DNA of 64,000 bases from assembly GCA_965284315.1 (NCBI GenBank), contig OZ260072.1, positions 2,170,001 to 2,234,000 of the forward strand. The letters run 5' to 3'. This DNA comes from PCRC01 sp017848435. GTDB taxonomy: Bacteria > Pseudomonadota > Gammaproteobacteria > Burkholderiales > Burkholderiaceae_C. Numbering within the stretch: the stretch's first letter is position 1; the number at the start of each line of letters is the position of its first letter. This document shows, one piece after another, positions 35,495 to 44,530 of the stretch. The notes beneath the pieces were generated by a model that ran no database searches, had not been told where the DNA came from, and worked only from the letters and a program-made list of their open reading frames with translations. The translations under genes and the position numbers were made by a program.

Positions 35495-36585
35495 CGTTGC
35501 CCTCCGACGACCCCGTTGCCCACACCGCCCCAGGCCAGCTTGCCGGCCCGGCGGCCAGCGTGGGGTCAGGTGCTGCGCCTGTTTCGCCCACGGCCAAGTC
35601 ACCAGCGGCCTACGCGCGGCATGCCATCACTGTGATTTTGATAGCGCTCCTGCTAGGAACCGCGCTGGCTTGCGGCCTGTTATGGCAAAAACTGAGCCAT
35701 GTGCAGCAGGAACTGGCCCGCCGCAGCGCCGACAGCGGCAGCCAGGCGGTCGAGGCCCGTGCGGTGGCCAAGGCTGCGCAAGAGCTGGCACAGGAAACCG
35801 CCGCACGGCAGGCCCTGTCAGACGCCAAACTGAGCGAAGTCGCCCTGCAACGCACCCAACTCGAAGACCTGATCCAGAGCCTGTCGCGCTCGCGCGATGA
35901 AAACCTGCTGGTCGACATCGAATCCACCATCCGCCTGTCGCAGCAGCAGGCCCAGCTGACCGGTAGCGTCGAACCGCTGCTCGCCGCACTGAAAGCGGCC
36001 GACCAGCGCGTCACCCGCGCCGCACAACCGCGCCTCGCGCCGCTGCAGCGGGCGCTGACGCGTGACCTCGAGCGCGTCCGCACCGCCACCGTGGCCGATT
36101 TGCCCACCATGCTGTTCCGTCTGGACGAGTTGACCCGGTTGGTGGACGAATTGCCATTGTTGAACCAGGTGGCCACCGCGCCCGACAGCCGCGCCGTGGC
36201 CACCGCCCGCGACGAGGCCTTGCCCTGGTGGGAACGCAGCCTGAACCGCGTGGTCGACGAAGCCCGCGCCCTGGTCCGCGTCAGCAGTGTGGCCCAGCCC
36301 GAAGCGGTGTTGCTCGCGCCCGAGCAGGGTTTCTTCCTGCGCGAAAACCTCAAGCTCAAGCTGCTCAACGCCCGCCTCGGGCTGTTCGGCCGGCAGGCCG
36401 AATCGTCGCGGCTGGACCTGCTGGCGTCTGAAGCCAGCCTGCGCAAGTACTTCGACCCGGCGTCCCGCAAGACGCAGGCCGCACTCAGCACCTTGGCCCA
36501 GCTGCAGGCGCAAATGAAAACCACCGCATTGCCGCGGCCCGACGACACCCTTGCTGCGCTCACCACAGCCGCAGCCGGGCGCTAG
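35491..36585 (+). CDS. hemX: HemX family membrane protein
   Basis: 364 residues. A Pro/Ala-rich cytoplasmic N-terminus is followed by one transmembrane helix (about 45-67, ITVILIALLLGTALACGLL) and a long coiled-coil and helical periplasmic domain. This is the HemX family, which is always beside hemD/hemY but lacks the methylase once ascribed to it; its role is unclear. The DNA encoding the membrane helix (about 35634-35692) resembles a diverged relative of the dispersed repeat. It overlaps hemD by 4 nt. Confidence 0.85.
   Translation: MTLPSDDPVAHTAPGQLAGPAASVGSGAAPVSPTAKSPAAYARHAITVILIALLLGTALACGLLWQKLSHVQQELARRSADSGSQAVEARAVAKAAQELAQETAARQALSDAKLSEVALQRTQLEDLIQSLSRSRDENLLVDIESTIRLSQQQAQLTGSVEPLLAALKAADQRVTRAAQPRLAPLQRALTRDLERVRTATVADLPTMLFRLDELTRLVDELPLLNQVATAPDSRAVATARDEALPWWERSLNRVVDEARALVRVSSVAQPEAVLLAPEQGFFLRENLKLKLLNARLGLFGRQAESSRLDLLASEASLRKYFDPASRKTQAALSTLAQLQAQMKTTALPRPDDTLAALTTAAAGR
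35634..35692 (+). repeat. Possible diverged dispersed repeat (hemX membrane helix)
   Basis: Contains GATAGCGCTCCTGCTAG, a central GGCTTGCGGCC and an A-rich end GGCAAAAAC. The layout (GATAGC start, GGCC near two thirds, AAAA end) resembles the arm of the main family, but the ACTAAGGCT core is absent. Assignment is tentative. Confidence 0.3.
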
Positions 36586-36593
36586 GAGCCCGC

Positions 36594-37871
36594 ATGCGCG
36601 CCGCCCTCTGGCTCCTGGCCCTGTTTGGCATTGCCGCCGCGCTGGCCCTTTTTGCTGGCAACAACCAGAGCACCGTCACCGTGTTCTGGCCACCGTGGCG
36701 GGTGGACCTGTCGCTCAACCTCGTGCTGCTGTTGCTGCTCGGCGCCTTCGTGCTGCTGCACACCGCGCTGCGGGCACTGTCGGCGCTGTTCAACCTGCCC
36801 CGGCAGGCCCAGCGCTGGCGCACCCAGCAAAAAGAGCGTGCCATGTACGGCGCGCTGCTGGACGCGTTGTCGCACCAACTGGCGGGGCGCTTCATCCGCG
36901 CCCGCAAGCTGGCCCAGGGCACGCTGAGCCAGGCCACGGCGCTGGCGGAAGGCGGGCACAGCCGCGTCAACACCAACCGCCTGCAATCGCTGGCGCACCT
37001 GGTGGCGGCAGAAAGCGCCCAGTCGTTGCAAGACCCCACCGCGCGCGACAGCCACCTCGAACAGGCGCTGGCCTTTGCCACCGCCCGCGAAGAGCAGGAA
37101 ACCCGTGAGGCGGCCATTTTGTCGGCCGCCCGCTGGGCGCTGGTGAACCGCGACGCCGAGGCCGCCCTCGACTGGCTCGACAAACTGCCCCAGGGCGCCA
37201 ACCGCCGCACGCTGGCCTTGCGCATCAAGCTCAAGGCCGCCCGGCTGGCGCGGCGCACACCGCAGGCACTGGACACCGCCCGCCTGCTGGCCAAGCACGG
37301 CGCGTTTTCCGCCAGCGCCGCCCAAAGCATTGTGCGCGGGCTCATCCTCGATTTGCTCAGCGCCGCCTACGACCCCAACCAGTTGCACAGCGCCTGGGCG
37401 CAGCTCGACAGCGCCGAGCGCCAGATGCCCGACGTCGCCATCCATGCCGCCCAGCGCCTGCTGGCGCTGCAGGGCGACGCGTTGCTGGCGCAGCAGTGGC
37501 TGCTGCCGGTGTGGGAACACATGGTGTCCCAGCCCGACGCGCTGGCCGAAGCCCAGCAGCTCAGGCTGGTGCGGGTGCTGGAAGCGGCGTTTGGTGCCGC
37601 CGCCACGCCGCTCGACGGCCTCTGGCTGGCCCGGATAGAAACCGCGCTGCAGAACAACCCGCGCGACGCCAAGCTGCAGTACCTGGCCGGCTTTGCCTGC
37701 CTCCAGCAGCGGCTGTGGGGCAAGGCCCAGCAGCTGCTCACCCAGGCGGCCGGCAACCTGCAGGATGCCGGTTTCCAGCGCAGCGCCTGGCAAGCCCTGG
37801 CCCGCCTGGCCGAACAGCGGGACGACACCGAGTCCGCCCAGCAGGCCTGGCGCCGCGCCGGCAGCGTGTAA
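36594..37871 (+). CDS. hemY: HemY family membrane protein with TPR-like repeats
   Basis: 425 residues. Two N-terminal membrane helices (1-21 and 41-60) precede the HemY_N domain (FAGNNQSTVTVFWPPWRVDLS), then a long helical tetratricopeptide-like region. The name is historical: this is not protoporphyrinogen oxidase. It lies 8 nt after hemX, the last gene of the heme block. After its stop lies an imperfect GC hairpin (about 37880-37905) that may be a weak terminator. Confidence 0.88.
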   Translation: MRAALWLLALFGIAAALALFAGNNQSTVTVFWPPWRVDLSLNLVLLLLLGAFVLLHTALRALSALFNLPRQAQRWRTQQKERAMYGALLDALSHQLAGRFIRARKLAQGTLSQATALAEGGHSRVNTNRLQSLAHLVAAESAQSLQDPTARDSHLEQALAFATAREEQETREAAILSAARWALVNRDAEAALDWLDKLPQGANRRTLALRIKLKAARLARRTPQALDTARLLAKHGAFSASAAQSIVRGLILDLLSAAYDPNQLHSAWAQLDSAERQMPDVAIHAAQRLLALQGDALLAQQWLLPVWEHMVSQPDALAEAQQLRLVRVLEAAFGAAATPLDGLWLARIETALQNNPRDAKLQYLAGFACLQQRLWGKAQQLLTQAAGNLQDAGFQRSAWQALARLAEQRDDTESAQQAWRRAGSV

Positions 37872-37958
37872 GGCGCCCACAACCCCGCGCAGGGCCGGGG
37901 TGTTGCAAAGGCGGTATGGTCCGGGATTGCCTCGGTGTACCCACACGAAAGCTGGCTT

Positions 37959-38786
37959 ATGCCCCACCCTCCCGTTCGAGTTACGCGCCACCTGCTGTTT
38001 GTTTGGCTGCTGGTGCACGGCCCTCTCACCCATGCGCACGACACCTGGTTCAGCCCTTTGCCCGCGGCCCAAACGGGCGGTCCAACACGGCTCGCTTTGG
38101 GCACTGGCAACCGCTACCCGGTGCTGGAGTTCAACCCGCAGGCCATCAGCGTGGCCGAGGCAGGTTGCCGCAGCGCCAGTGGCCGGCCGCTGGCCTTGCT
38201 GCCCGATGCCGAAGCCGCCACCCATCTGGTGATGCGGGTGCGCAACCCCAGCGACCGCGTGGCCGCGCGCACCTGCTGGGCGCAACTGAAACCGTTCGAG
38301 GTGGTTTTGCCGGCCGACAAGGTCAGCGCGTATTTCCGTGAAATCCGTCCGAGTGACGCGGTGCGGCAAGCCTGGGCCAGCCTGCAGCAGCGTGGCATAC
38401 CCTGGCAAGAACGCTACACCAAGCACGCCCGGATCGAGTTGGCCCCGGCGGCCGACGTCACAACCGCCGCCACCGAGCCCAGCCCGCTGGGCATGGACGC
38501 GCTGCTGCTGACCCCGCCAGCCGAGGTGCGGCCGGGGGCCACACTGGCCTTTGTGGTGTTGCGGGACGGTCAGCCGCTGGCCGATTTCCCGGTGGAACTG
38601 GTGAGCGAACGGCAGCGTTTTGGCATCTGGCGCCAGACCGACGGCCAGGGCCGCGTCAGCGCACCCGTGCCGTTCAGTGGCCGATGGATTCTGCGCGGGA
38701 CCGACTTGGCGTTGTCCGCCACCCAGCCCGACCGCTGGGAAAGCCACTTCATCACGCTGGCGTTCGAGGTGCCTGCCCCGCGCTGA
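37959..38786 (+). CDS. DUF4198-like periplasmic protein
   Basis: 275 residues. A signal peptide (cleaved near HAHD) leads to HDTWFSPLPA, typical of DUF4198 proteins, which are often found with metal-uptake genes. A later beta-sandwich part (RPGATLAFVVLRDGQPLADFPVELVSE, FGIWRQTDGQGRVSAPVPFSGRW) is characteristic. The histidines at the mature N-terminus could bind metal. The ATG at 37959 was chosen over a GTG at 37935. It is convergent with rne. Confidence 0.7.
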   Translation: MPHPPVRVTRHLLFVWLLVHGPLTHAHDTWFSPLPAAQTGGPTRLALGTGNRYPVLEFNPQAISVAEAGCRSASGRPLALLPDAEAATHLVMRVRNPSDRVAARTCWAQLKPFEVVLPADKVSAYFREIRPSDAVRQAWASLQQRGIPWQERYTKHARIELAPAADVTTAATEPSPLGMDALLLTPPAEVRPGATLAFVVLRDGQPLADFPVELVSERQRFGIWRQTDGQGRVSAPVPFSGRWILRGTDLALSATQPDRWESHFITLAFEVPAPR

Positions 38787-38827
38787 GCCGGTCCAGGCCA
38801 GTGCGGGGGTGTCAGGTCACCGGGCGC

Positions 38828-41800
38828 TCAGGCGGCTGGCGGCGTACCCGTGTCAAAGGGCAATGTGACCTGGCGCAGGTCGCGTTTGGTCTCCACCAGC
38901 ACCAGCGGGCCGTCGTCGGTCACCACAAGTGGCGGCCGTTCGCGCGGCACATGCACAGGGGCTGGCTGGCCAGCGATGCTGGCTTGCACCTGGGCCACCT
39001 TGGCCGCGTCCGAGTTCACCCATTCCAGGCCGGAGCCCTGGGCAATCTGCTGCAGTGCGTCCATTGGCAGTGTGTACGCCGCCGCAGCGGCAGGGGCCAC
39101 CGGGGCGGCTGCGGTTGGCACCGGTTGTGCCGCCGGGGTGACGGCCGCTGGCGATGCCTCGGCCACAGGCGCTGCCACAGGTGTGGCTTCGGTCGCTGTC
39201 GGCGCACCCCCGCCCAACACTGCTTCGGCACCAAGGATCACGGCCGCCAGGTTGGCGGGTTCGGTGCTGACCCATTCGGCCGCTGGCGCCGGGGTGCTGT
39301 CTGCCGGGGCTGCGGTGTCGGCTGAAGCGGCCATGGCGTTCGGTTCACCGCGGTCGTTGCGGTCACGCCGTTCACGGCCGTAACGGTCGCGGCTGCGGCG
39401 TTCGCGCAGGCTTTCCGGTGCGCCGTCGGTCGGGGCCACGTGGTCTGGCGCACCGGCCAGCAGGCTGGTGGTGTCGCCGCTGGTGGGGGCTGCGGCGTCG
39501 GGCGCGGGTCGCTCGCCGCGCTCACGGCGGCCACCGCCTTCACCGCGCTCACCACGGCTGCGGCGGCCACCACGCTCGCCAGCTGGGCGTTCTGCACGCG
39601 TTTCGCCAGTTGGCGTGGCATTTTGCAAAGCGTTTTGGCTGTCAGCCCCAGTCAAATCTAGCGGTGCTGCTTCTGTTTCTGTAGCGGCAACGGGCAGGGT
39701 GGCACGTTGTTCAGCGTCGCGGGGTGGGCGACGGCCTTCGCCGCGCTCACCGCGCTCACCCCGTTCGCGGCGCGGCTCGCCGTCCGCGCCTTGGCGACCA
39801 CGGCGGCCTTCGTTGTTGCGCTCGCCACCGCCTTCAGGGCGGGCACCCATTTCGCTGCGTGGGCCGCGTTCGCCTTCGGCACGGGGTGCGCGTTCGGCCC
39901 GCTCTGCGCCTTCAGCGCGTGGGCCACGTTCCGCACCTTCGGCGCGTGGGGGGCGTTCGCCACGCTCGCCGTCGCGGCCACGGCCACCCCGGCCACCGCG
40001 TCGGTTGCCTTCGCCGCGCTCGCCACGGCCCTCACCGCCGCGTTCGCCGCGGCCTTCGGTGCGTTCTGGGCGGCCGTCGCGGCGGGCTTCTTTTTTCTCA
40101 GGCACAGCCGGGGCTGGTGCGGGTGCTGCTGCGGGCGCGAGGCCGAACAAGCCCTTGACCCAGCCAAAAAAGCCGGTCTCTGCCGGTGCGGCAACAGGGG
40201 CTTTGGGTGCCACCGGTGCGGCCACCGGGGCCGCTGCACGGGGTGCGGCCGCTTCTGCGCGGGGCGCGGCCTGAGGCGCCGGTGCGTCGGGCAGCACGCC
40301 TTTGATGACCGGTTCCTGCTTGTTGCTGCGTTCCTGGCTGCGGCGGGTGACGGTGGTCGGGTCTTCGACTTCTTCGGCCAGTTTGTAGCTGGCTTCGATG
40401 TTGTCGAGGCGTGGGTCGTCGTGTTTCAGGCGCTCCAGCTTGTAGTTGGGCGTTTCCAGTGTCTTGTTGGGCACCATCAGCACATTGATGCGCTGCTTCA
40501 GTTCGATCTTGGCGATTTCCGAGCGTTTCTCGTTCAGCAGGAACGAGGCCACTTCCACCGGCACCTGGCACAGCACCGAGGCGGTGCTGTCTTTCATCGA
40601 CTCTTCCTGGATGATGCGCAGGATCTGCAGTGCCGAGCTTTCGGTGTCGCGGATGTGGCCAGAGCCACCGCAACGCGGGCAGGGGATGGAGGCGCCTTCG
40701 CTCAGCGCCGGCTTCAGGCGCTGGCGGCTCATTTCCATCAGGCCGAACTTGGAGATGGTGCCAAACTGCACCCGGGCACGGTCTTGCCGCAGCGCGTCGC
40801 GCAGGCGGTTTTCCACCTCGCGGCGGTTCTTCGACTCTTCCATGTCGATGAAGTCGATCACGATCAGGCCACCCAGGTCGCGCAGGCGCATCTGGCGCGC
40901 CACTTCGTCGGCGGCTTCCAGGTTGGTGCGGGTGGCGGTTTCCTCGATGTCGCCGCCCTTGATGGCGCGGGCCGAGTTCACGTCCACGCTGACCAGCGCT
41001 TCGGTGTGGTCGATCACGATGGCGCCGCCGGACGGCAGCGTCACGGTGCGCGCATAGGCCGACTCGATCTGGTGCTCGATCTGGAAGCGGCTGAACAGCG
41101 GCGCATCGTCGCGGTAGCGCTTCACGCGGGCGGCGTGCTCCGGCATCACGTGGGCCATGAACTGTTGGGCCTGGTCGTAGATGTCGTCGGTGTCGATCAG
41201 GATGTCGCCAATGTCGTGGTTGAAGTAATCACGAATGGCGCGGATCACCAGGCTGGATTCCTGGTAGATCAGGAACGCGCCCTTGCCGGCCTTGGCGGCA
41301 CCGTCAATCGCGGTCCAGAGCTTGAGCAGGTAGTTCAGGTCCCACTGCAGTTCGGGCGCGTTGCGGCCAATGCCGGCGGTGCGCGCGATGATGGACATGC
41401 CGTTGGGGTACTCCAACTGGTCCATGGCCTCTTTGAGCTCGGCCCGGTCGTCGCCCTCGATGCGGCGGCTCACGCCACCGCCGCGCGGGTTGTTCGGCAT
41501 CAGCACCACGTAGCGGCCAGCCAGGCTGACGAAGGTGGTCAGCGCCGCGCCCTTGTTGCCGCGCTCTTCCTTCTCGACCTGGATCATCATCTCCTGGCCT
41601 TCGCGGATCACGTCGTTGATGCGGGCCTGGTTGACCGGCACGCCTGGCGCGAAGTACTGGCGGGAGATTTCCTTGAACGGCAGGAAGCCGTGGCGGTCTT
41701 CGCCGTAGTCGACGAAACAGGCTTCGAGCGAGGGCTCGACCCGTGTGACCACCGCCTTGTAGATGTTGCCCTTGCGCTGTTCGCGCCCTTCAATTTCAAT

Positions 41801-41884
41801 TTCGTAGTCGAGGAGTTTCTGTCCATCGACAATCGCCAGCCGGCGTTCTTCCGCCTGGGTGGCGTTGATCAGCATCCGTTTCAT
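38828..41884 (-). CDS. rne: Ribonuclease E
   Basis: 1018 residues. The N-terminal catalytic half has an S1 domain, magnesium-binding D301 (VSVDVNSARA) and D344/D347 (IDFIDMEESKNRRE), and the zinc link C402-C405 (CPRCGGSGH). It processes rRNA, tRNA and mRNA and nucleates the degradosome. The C-terminal half is low complexity, with runs of RGE/GER and PRAEG repeats that look RNA-binding, then a Pro/Ala segment and a conserved end (RDLRQVTLPFDTG). Residues about 734-754 come from repeat copy f. It diverges from rluC across 554 bp. Confidence 0.95.
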   Translation of the reverse strand: MKRMLINATQAEERRLAIVDGQKLLDYEIEIEGREQRKGNIYKAVVTRVEPSLEACFVDYGEDRHGFLPFKEISRQYFAPGVPVNQARINDVIREGQEMMIQVEKEERGNKGAALTTFVSLAGRYVVLMPNNPRGGGVSRRIEGDDRAELKEAMDQLEYPNGMSIIARTAGIGRNAPELQWDLNYLLKLWTAIDGAAKAGKGAFLIYQESSLVIRAIRDYFNHDIGDILIDTDDIYDQAQQFMAHVMPEHAARVKRYRDDAPLFSRFQIEHQIESAYARTVTLPSGGAIVIDHTEALVSVDVNSARAIKGGDIEETATRTNLEAADEVARQMRLRDLGGLIVIDFIDMEESKNRREVENRLRDALRQDRARVQFGTISKFGLMEMSRQRLKPALSEGASIPCPRCGGSGHIRDTESSALQILRIIQEESMKDSTASVLCQVPVEVASFLLNEKRSEIAKIELKQRINVLMVPNKTLETPNYKLERLKHDDPRLDNIEASYKLAEEVEDPTTVTRRSQERSNKQEPVIKGVLPDAPAPQAAPRAEAAAPRAAAPVAAPVAPKAPVAAPAETGFFGWVKGLFGLAPAAAPAPAPAVPEKKEARRDGRPERTEGRGERGGEGRGERGEGNRRGGRGGRGRDGERGERPPRAEGAERGPRAEGAERAERAPRAEGERGPRSEMGARPEGGGERNNEGRRGRQGADGEPRRERGERGERGEGRRPPRDAEQRATLPVAATETEAAPLDLTGADSQNALQNATPTGETRAERPAGERGGRRSRGERGEGGGRRERGERPAPDAAAPTSGDTTSLLAGAPDHVAPTDGAPESLRERRSRDRYGRERRDRNDRGEPNAMAASADTAAPADSTPAPAAEWVSTEPANLAAVILGAEAVLGGGAPTATEATPVAAPVAEASPAAVTPAAQPVPTAAAPVAPAAAAAYTLPMDALQQIAQGSGLEWVNSDAAKVAQVQASIAGQPAPVHVPRERPPLVVTDDGPLVLVETKRDLRQVTLPFDTGTPPAA
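39620..39685 (-). repeat. 42-nt-core dispersed repeat, copy f (rne C-terminal region)
   Basis: Read with rne, the core is 39685-39644: GCTAC at 1-5, CGCTAGATTTGACT at 23-36 and GGGGCT at 37-42 (two changes from AAGGCT). The arm contains CCAAAACG and CAAAAT. It is in frame 0 and encodes ATETEAAPLDLTGADSQNA. Confidence 0.75.
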
Positions 41885-42438
41885 GATGCACTTCCTTCTT
41901 CGTGTGTGCGGTGCCGGCAGGCCACTGGGGGTCTGCCAAGTCCACCGCGAAGTCTTGCGACTTCACATGCCCTGAATGGGCCAACGATGCCGGAGCGAAC
42001 GCCGTGAAACGAAGGGAATTGCCGAAGGTGCCGACAGCAGGCCGAGCATCAGCTCAGCCGCCAGGGCAGGGGCGCGTGGATGGGGGCGAGGGCACAGTTG
42101 GGCCCGGTGACTGTCTGGACCATGGCGACCCATGCCGGGATGGCAAGGGCCGGCAGCGATTGCCCAAGGCGCTGTGGGGCCAGAAGCCAGCACAGTCCGA
42201 GGAAGAGCAATCCTGTCAGTACAAACATTTCGCTTTGATCCGTTTGCCAGCAAGGGGCTGGCAAACTGGGGTATTCCGTCTCAGTGTTTCATGGTGTCGG
42301 CTGAACCGGTTGCCTGGCAAACCATCACACGGCAATGGCCTTGTGGTTTGTGTGCAGGGCAGCAGGGGGCATCGACCTTGCAGCGGCGAGGGTGGCGACT
42401 GGACTAAACTCCGCCCGACTGAATCGGGCCGACTTCCA
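41885..42438. other. rne-rluC intergenic region with hairpins and one doubtful small ORF
   Basis: 554 bp between divergent rne and rluC; probably holds both promoters and a long rne leader. Two hairpins stand out: GAAGTC-ttgc-GACTTC at 41949-41964, and a perfect 10-bp stem at 42242-42251 with 42257-42266 (arm GTTTGCCAGC). RNase E autoregulates through its 5' leader in E. coli, so structure here may matter. A minus-strand ORF (42228-42049, 59 codons, MFVLTGLLFLGLCWLLAP) could encode a small membrane protein, but no convincing ribosome-binding site precedes it. Confidence 0.5.
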
Positions 42439-43488
42439 GTGAAATCAACCACTTACAACGCACCGCTGTTGCATCAGATTATAGGGGGCAAGCCAGCGCC
42501 CGGGGGGGATGCGGCTGCGCCAAAAGCCAAATTCATCACCGTGGACGAGGATTCGGCGGGCCAGCGGCTGGACAATTTCCTGATCCGCCAGCTCAAGGGC
42601 GTGCCCAAGACGCATGTCTACCGCATCATCCGCAGCGGTGAGGTGCGCGTCAACAAGGGGCGGGCGGCGGCCGACACCCGGGTCGCCACTGGCGACCTCA
42701 TACGGCTGCCGCCGGTGCGCATCTCCGAGCGCGTGGCCGAGAAGGCCGAAGCCATGGCCCACGCCGCCCCGGCGCGCGATTTCCCGGTGCTGCTGGAGGA
42801 CGATCACCTGATTGCCCTGGACAAACCCGCCGGCGTGGCGGTGCACGGCGGCAGCGGGGTGAGTTTTGGCGTGATCGAGCAGCTCCGCATGGCGCGTCCG
42901 CAGGCGAAATTCCTGGAGCTGGTGCACCGGCTGGACCGGGAAACCTCCGGTATCTTGCTGGTCGCCAAGAAACGCAGTGCACTCACCGCGCTGCAAGACC
43001 AGTTCCGTGACCACGCTGGCGAAAAAGCCATCCACAAGACCTACCTGGCGCTGGTGAAGGGCGAGTGGCCCGCCCGCGTCAAGGTCATTGACCAGCACCT
43101 GCACAAGTTTTTGGCCGCCGACGGCGAACGCCGTGTGAAGGTGGTGGCCAAGGACGACCCGGATGGCATGCGTGCCATCACCCTGGTCAAGGTGGCGCAG
43201 CGGCTGGCGGGCTACACGCTGCTGGAAGTCACCATCAAGACCGGGCGTACGCACCAGATCCGCGTCCACCTTGCGTCACAAGGCCACGTGATCGTTGGCG
43301 ACGACAAATACGGCGATTTCGAGCTGAACAAGGCCTTGGCCCGTGCCGGCAGCCTGAAGCGCATGTTTCTGCACGCCTGGCGGCTGCAGCTCAACCACCC
43401 AACCAGCGGCGAACGCGTGTCACTGACCAGCGAACTGCCCGCCGAACTCCAGCATTGTGTTGACCATGTCACCCACCCCACCCCGTGA
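42439..43488 (+). CDS. rluC: 23S rRNA pseudouridine synthase RluC
   Basis: 349 residues from a GTG start at 42439. An S4 RNA-binding domain (about 40-90) is followed by the RluA-type catalytic domain with the nucleophile D166 in HRLDRETSGILLV. A further conserved block is TGRTHQIRVHLA. RluC modifies three uridines of 23S rRNA. Placement beside rne is common. The next gene starts inside its last codons (23-nt overlap). Confidence 0.9.
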   Translation: MKSTTYNAPLLHQIIGGKPAPGGDAAAPKAKFITVDEDSAGQRLDNFLIRQLKGVPKTHVYRIIRSGEVRVNKGRAAADTRVATGDLIRLPPVRISERVAEKAEAMAHAAPARDFPVLLEDDHLIALDKPAGVAVHGGSGVSFGVIEQLRMARPQAKFLELVHRLDRETSGILLVAKKRSALTALQDQFRDHAGEKAIHKTYLALVKGEWPARVKVIDQHLHKFLAADGERRVKVVAKDDPDGMRAITLVKVAQRLAGYTLLEVTIKTGRTHQIRVHLASQGHVIVGDDKYGDFELNKALARAGSLKRMFLHAWRLQLNHPTSGERVSLTSELPAELQHCVDHVTHPTP

Positions 43489-44152
43489 ACCCCGGCGCAA
43501 ACGCCAGTTCGACCTGATTGCCTTCGATTGGGACGGCACGCTGTTCGACTCCACCGCCATCATCACCCGGTGCATCCAGGCGGCGGTGGCGGATGTGGGC
43601 GGCACCGTGCCGAGCGACCGTGACGCGTCGTACGTCATTGGCATGGGGCTGATGCAGGCGTTGGCCCACGCCGCGCCGGACGTGCGCAAGGACCGCTACC
43701 CCGAGCTGGATTTGCGTTACCGCCACCATTACGCGGTGCACCAGAACGACCTCTGTTTGTTCGGCGGTGTGCTGGACCTGCTGGACGTCCTGAAAGCACG
43801 CCAGCACCTGCTGGCGGTGGCAACCGGCAAATCGCGTGCCGGGCTGGACGAGGCTTTCCAGGCGGTTGCCCTGCAGCGGCTGTTTGACAGCTCACGCACC
43901 GCCGACGAAACCCGCGGCAAACCGCACCCGCAAATGCTGCTGGAACTGATGGCCGAGTTTGGCGTGCCGCCCGAGCGCACCCTGATGGTCGGTGACACCA
44001 CCCACGACCTGCAAATGGCGCTGAACGCCGGCTGCGCCAGCGTGGCGGTGAGCTACGGCGCCCACGAGCCCGACGCTTTTCATGCGCTGAAGCCGCGCGT
44101 TGTTGCCCATTCGGTGGGCGAACTGCGCGACTGGTTGCTGACCAACGGCTAA
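43466..44152 (+). CDS. HAD-superfamily phosphatase (phosphoglycolate phosphatase-like)
   Basis: 228 residues. HAD motif I is FDWDGTLFDS with nucleophile D21 and D23, motif II is in VATGKSRAGL, and motifs III/IV are K in RGKPHP and GDTTHDLQMA. It resembles YjjG/Gph-type enzymes; the substrate is not certain. It overlaps the end of rluC by 23 nt, indicating coupled expression. Confidence 0.87.
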   Translation: MSPTPPREPRRKRQFDLIAFDWDGTLFDSTAIITRCIQAAVADVGGTVPSDRDASYVIGMGLMQALAHAAPDVRKDRYPELDLRYRHHYAVHQNDLCLFGGVLDLLDVLKARQHLLAVATGKSRAGLDEAFQAVALQRLFDSSRTADETRGKPHPQMLLELMAEFGVPPERTLMVGDTTHDLQMALNAGCASVAVSYGAHEPDAFHALKPRVVAHSVGELRDWLLTNG

Positions 44153-44163
44153 AGTCGTCACCC

Positions 44164-44529
44164 ATGGAGCAGGCCATTCCACTGTGCAACACACACGACC
44201 TGCAAGACGGGGCGGTGGCGGTGCCCTTTGACGTGGTCTACGGTGGTCAGACCTGCCGCGCATTTGCCATTCGCTACCAGGGCCAGGTGCATGCCTATCT
44301 GAACCGTTGCAGCCATGTGGCGATGGAGATGGACTACCAGCCAAACCGGTTCTTTGACGACACCGGCCGCTGGCTGCTGTGCGCGACCCATGGCGCGGCC
44401 TACCAGCCTGACACCGGCGCCTGCGCGGGCGGGCCTTGTCGAGGGGGGCTGGTCCGCATCGCCCTCAGTGAATCGGCGGGCGTTGTCTACTGGCATACTG
44501 CCTACAACTTAAAGACTTTAGAGTTTTGA
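44164..44529 (+). CDS. Rieske 2Fe-2S protein
   Basis: 121 residues, a stand-alone Rieske domain. Cluster ligands are C49 and H51 (CSH) and C73 and H76 (CATH). The fold resembles bacterial Rieske ferredoxins and the small subunit-like proteins often found between a HAD phosphatase and sppA in this group. The redox partner is not visible in the neighbourhood. It sits 11 nt after the HAD gene and ends 1 nt before sppA. Confidence 0.88.
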   Translation: MEQAIPLCNTHDLQDGAVAVPFDVVYGGQTCRAFAIRYQGQVHAYLNRCSHVAMEMDYQPNRFFDDTGRWLLCATHGAAYQPDTGACAGGPCRGGLVRIALSESAGVVYWHTAYNLKTLEF

Positions 44530-44530
44530 C

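Noticed and set aside
39700..40080. Tandem repeats in rne as a CRISPR or satellite array
   Set aside because: The repeats are codon-level runs encoding RGE/PRAEG peptides in the RNase E tail, without fixed spacers.
39707..42007. 766-codon ORF antisense to rne
   Set aside because: Same artefact of GC-rich coding on the opposite strand; the minus strand is clearly RNase E.
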